Assembly: GCF_024807845.1 (NCBI RefSeq)
Contig: NZ_JANUEQ010000007.1
Span: 186,001 to 250,000 of the forward strand
Source of the DNA: Klebsiella sp. BIGb0407
Lineage (GTDB): Bacteria; Pseudomonadota; Gammaproteobacteria; Enterobacterales; Enterobacteriaceae
DNA length: 64,000 bases
Direction: 5' to 3'
A model generated the notes under the pieces. The model was not told where the DNA came from. It was given only the letters and a program-made list of their open reading frames with translations, and did no database searches. Positions 63,293-64,000 of this stretch are shown here, piece by piece; the first letter of the stretch is position 1; every line of letters begins with the position of its first letter. The position numbers and the translations under genes are program-made.

Positions 63293-64000
63293 TTACTGAT
63301 AGGAGTATGTCAGCCCAATAACCGCTTTTGCCGTACCCGGCTTAATTACCTCTCCCGGTTTACGAACATAGCTAAAACCTAATCGGGTACTGACTGGGTT
63401 ATGCCGCGAATCAGAGGCTGTTCCTGAGTTCTTGATTAAATACTTTTCTTGCCCTGGCACATCTTTGGCCGAGCCATCAGGGCCAAACTGCAAACGTGTT
63501 CCGCTGGGGTCTGTTACAGCAAATCTGACTCCGGTGGCTGTTGAATCCGCGGTTAATGTCGCGGTATCTGATGAATTTTTCTGATCGGATAAATCAACAA
63601 TGGAAACAAAAACATTAATATTAGGGTCGCACTGCAAAGAAAACGTGGATTGTTTGGTACCGATAAGCGTCGAAGAGTCGGCATTTTCAATGGTACTTTG
63701 CGCGATTTTATCCATATCAAGGACGACGGCGCTGTTTGCTGGCGTGCAGCCAGTTACCGTTCCTGTGGCATTGAGTGGACGAAAATCGAAATAATAGGCC
63801 TCTTGAGTGGTACCGTTGGCATCCTTACAAAGGTACCTATACATTGTTTGTTTCGGGATAACCGTTTCTCCAGTAAAGCGAGTTTCATCTTTATAGAGAT
63901 AGGCTCCTGTTACCATTTTATGGGGGTTTGCAACTCGGTCTTTATTCTCTTTATAGCCAGTCCAGATGGTTTTAGTCTCTGCAGATAAAGATAGATAGCT
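63293..64000 (-). CDS. Fimbrial subunit/adhesin, pilin domain (5' end outside window)
   Basis: The frame enters at base 64000 and ends at 63293; about 235 residues are seen, and the ATG at 63916 is internal. Two cysteines (FSLQC and TGCTPANSAVVLDMDK) flank the region where type-1-pilin folds form their disulfide. GTVTGCTPANSAVVLDMDKI is a FimA/FimG/FimH-type pilin start. VGLTYSYQ-like ending (VIGLTYSYQ) is the C-terminal donor-accepting strand. The sequence before residue 80 would be the end of a lectin domain, so a two-domain tip adhesin is likely. Confidence 0.75.
   Translation of the reverse strand, partial: SYLSLSAETKTIWTGYKENKDRVANPHKMVTGAYLYKDETRFTGETVIPKQTMYRYLCKDANGTTQEAYYFDFRPLNATGTVTGCTPANSAVVLDMDKIAQSTIENADSSTLIGTKQSTFSLQCDPNINVFVSIVDLSDQKNSSDTATLTADSTATGVRFAVTDPSGTRLQFGPDGSAKDVPGQEKYLIKNSGTASDSRHNPVSTRLGFSYVRKPGEVIKPGTAKAVIGLTYSYQ

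Overview
The window looks like an Enterobacteriaceae chromosome (Klebsiella/Enterobacter/Kluyvera-type; I cannot fix the genus). This rests on recognisable aga, gar, chb-chiP, yfdX and hscC genes and on island junctions made of the 3' ends of tRNA-Leu (leuX type) and tRNA-Thr (thrW type). No complete tRNA, rRNA or CRISPR array is present.

Positions 1-21,600 are an AT-rich, heavily rearranged genomic island. From the left it holds: a partial KAP-family NTPase; a copy of the leuX 3' end with its terminator; IS3 and HigA debris; a complete retron (msr-msd RNA, reverse transcriptase, PtuA-like ATPase, PtuB-like HNH protein, all minus strand); a tRNA-Thr 3' remnant; a long non-coding stretch with iteron-like repeats; a small HTH gene coupled to a tyrosine recombinase; a P4-type integrase with AlpA and a RepA-like ATPase; a MITE-like repeat; a HigBA toxin-antitoxin module; and two inverted copies of one IS5-family element. 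These copies bracket a CI-like repressor (with a frameshift at a seven-A run), a DUF262 protein and a HEPN protein. After them come an unknown gene, a second leuX 3' copy, a decayed IS3 element, an integrase tail, a second unknown gene and a TauE transporter cut short at the boundary.

Positions 21,850-32,310 are an N-acetylgalactosamine locus. agaR diverges from agaZ-V-W-E-F-A, followed by agaS-agaY and a secreted GH36-like glycosidase. The galactosamine PTS genes (agaBCD) and agaI are absent. AT-rich AgaR-type repeats lie in front of agaZ, agaR and agaS. The implied flow is glycosidase releasing GalNAc, PTS uptake, deacetylation (AgaA), deamination/isomerisation (AgaS) and cleavage of tagatose bisphosphate (AgaY/Z).

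Positions 32,420-37,720 hold a tripartite efflux operon (MFS, HlyD-type adaptor, outer-membrane lipoprotein) behind a SlyA-type palindrome, with a divergent AraC/GyrI-like regulator. Positions 38,120-49,430 hold a mandelate-racemase-family enzyme, a five-gene Dpp/Opp-type ABC importer, an OsmC protein, the regulator CdaR and the glycerate branch garL-garR-garK, together an acid-sugar catabolism block.

Positions 49,900-50,820 hold a compact accessory module: a 52-residue basic protein, a GNAT acetyltransferase, an inverted-repeat operator and a third copy of the leuX-type terminator region. The right end is core-like: an exported repeat protein, an orphan HigA-type antitoxin, chbBCARFG with a chitoporin gene, a YfdX protein, an HscC/J-protein pair and the 3' part of a fimbrial gene.

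The strongest candidates for further study are the IS-flanked CI/DUF262/HEPN module, the complete retron, the small-protein/GNAT pair and the HTH-recombinase cassette.
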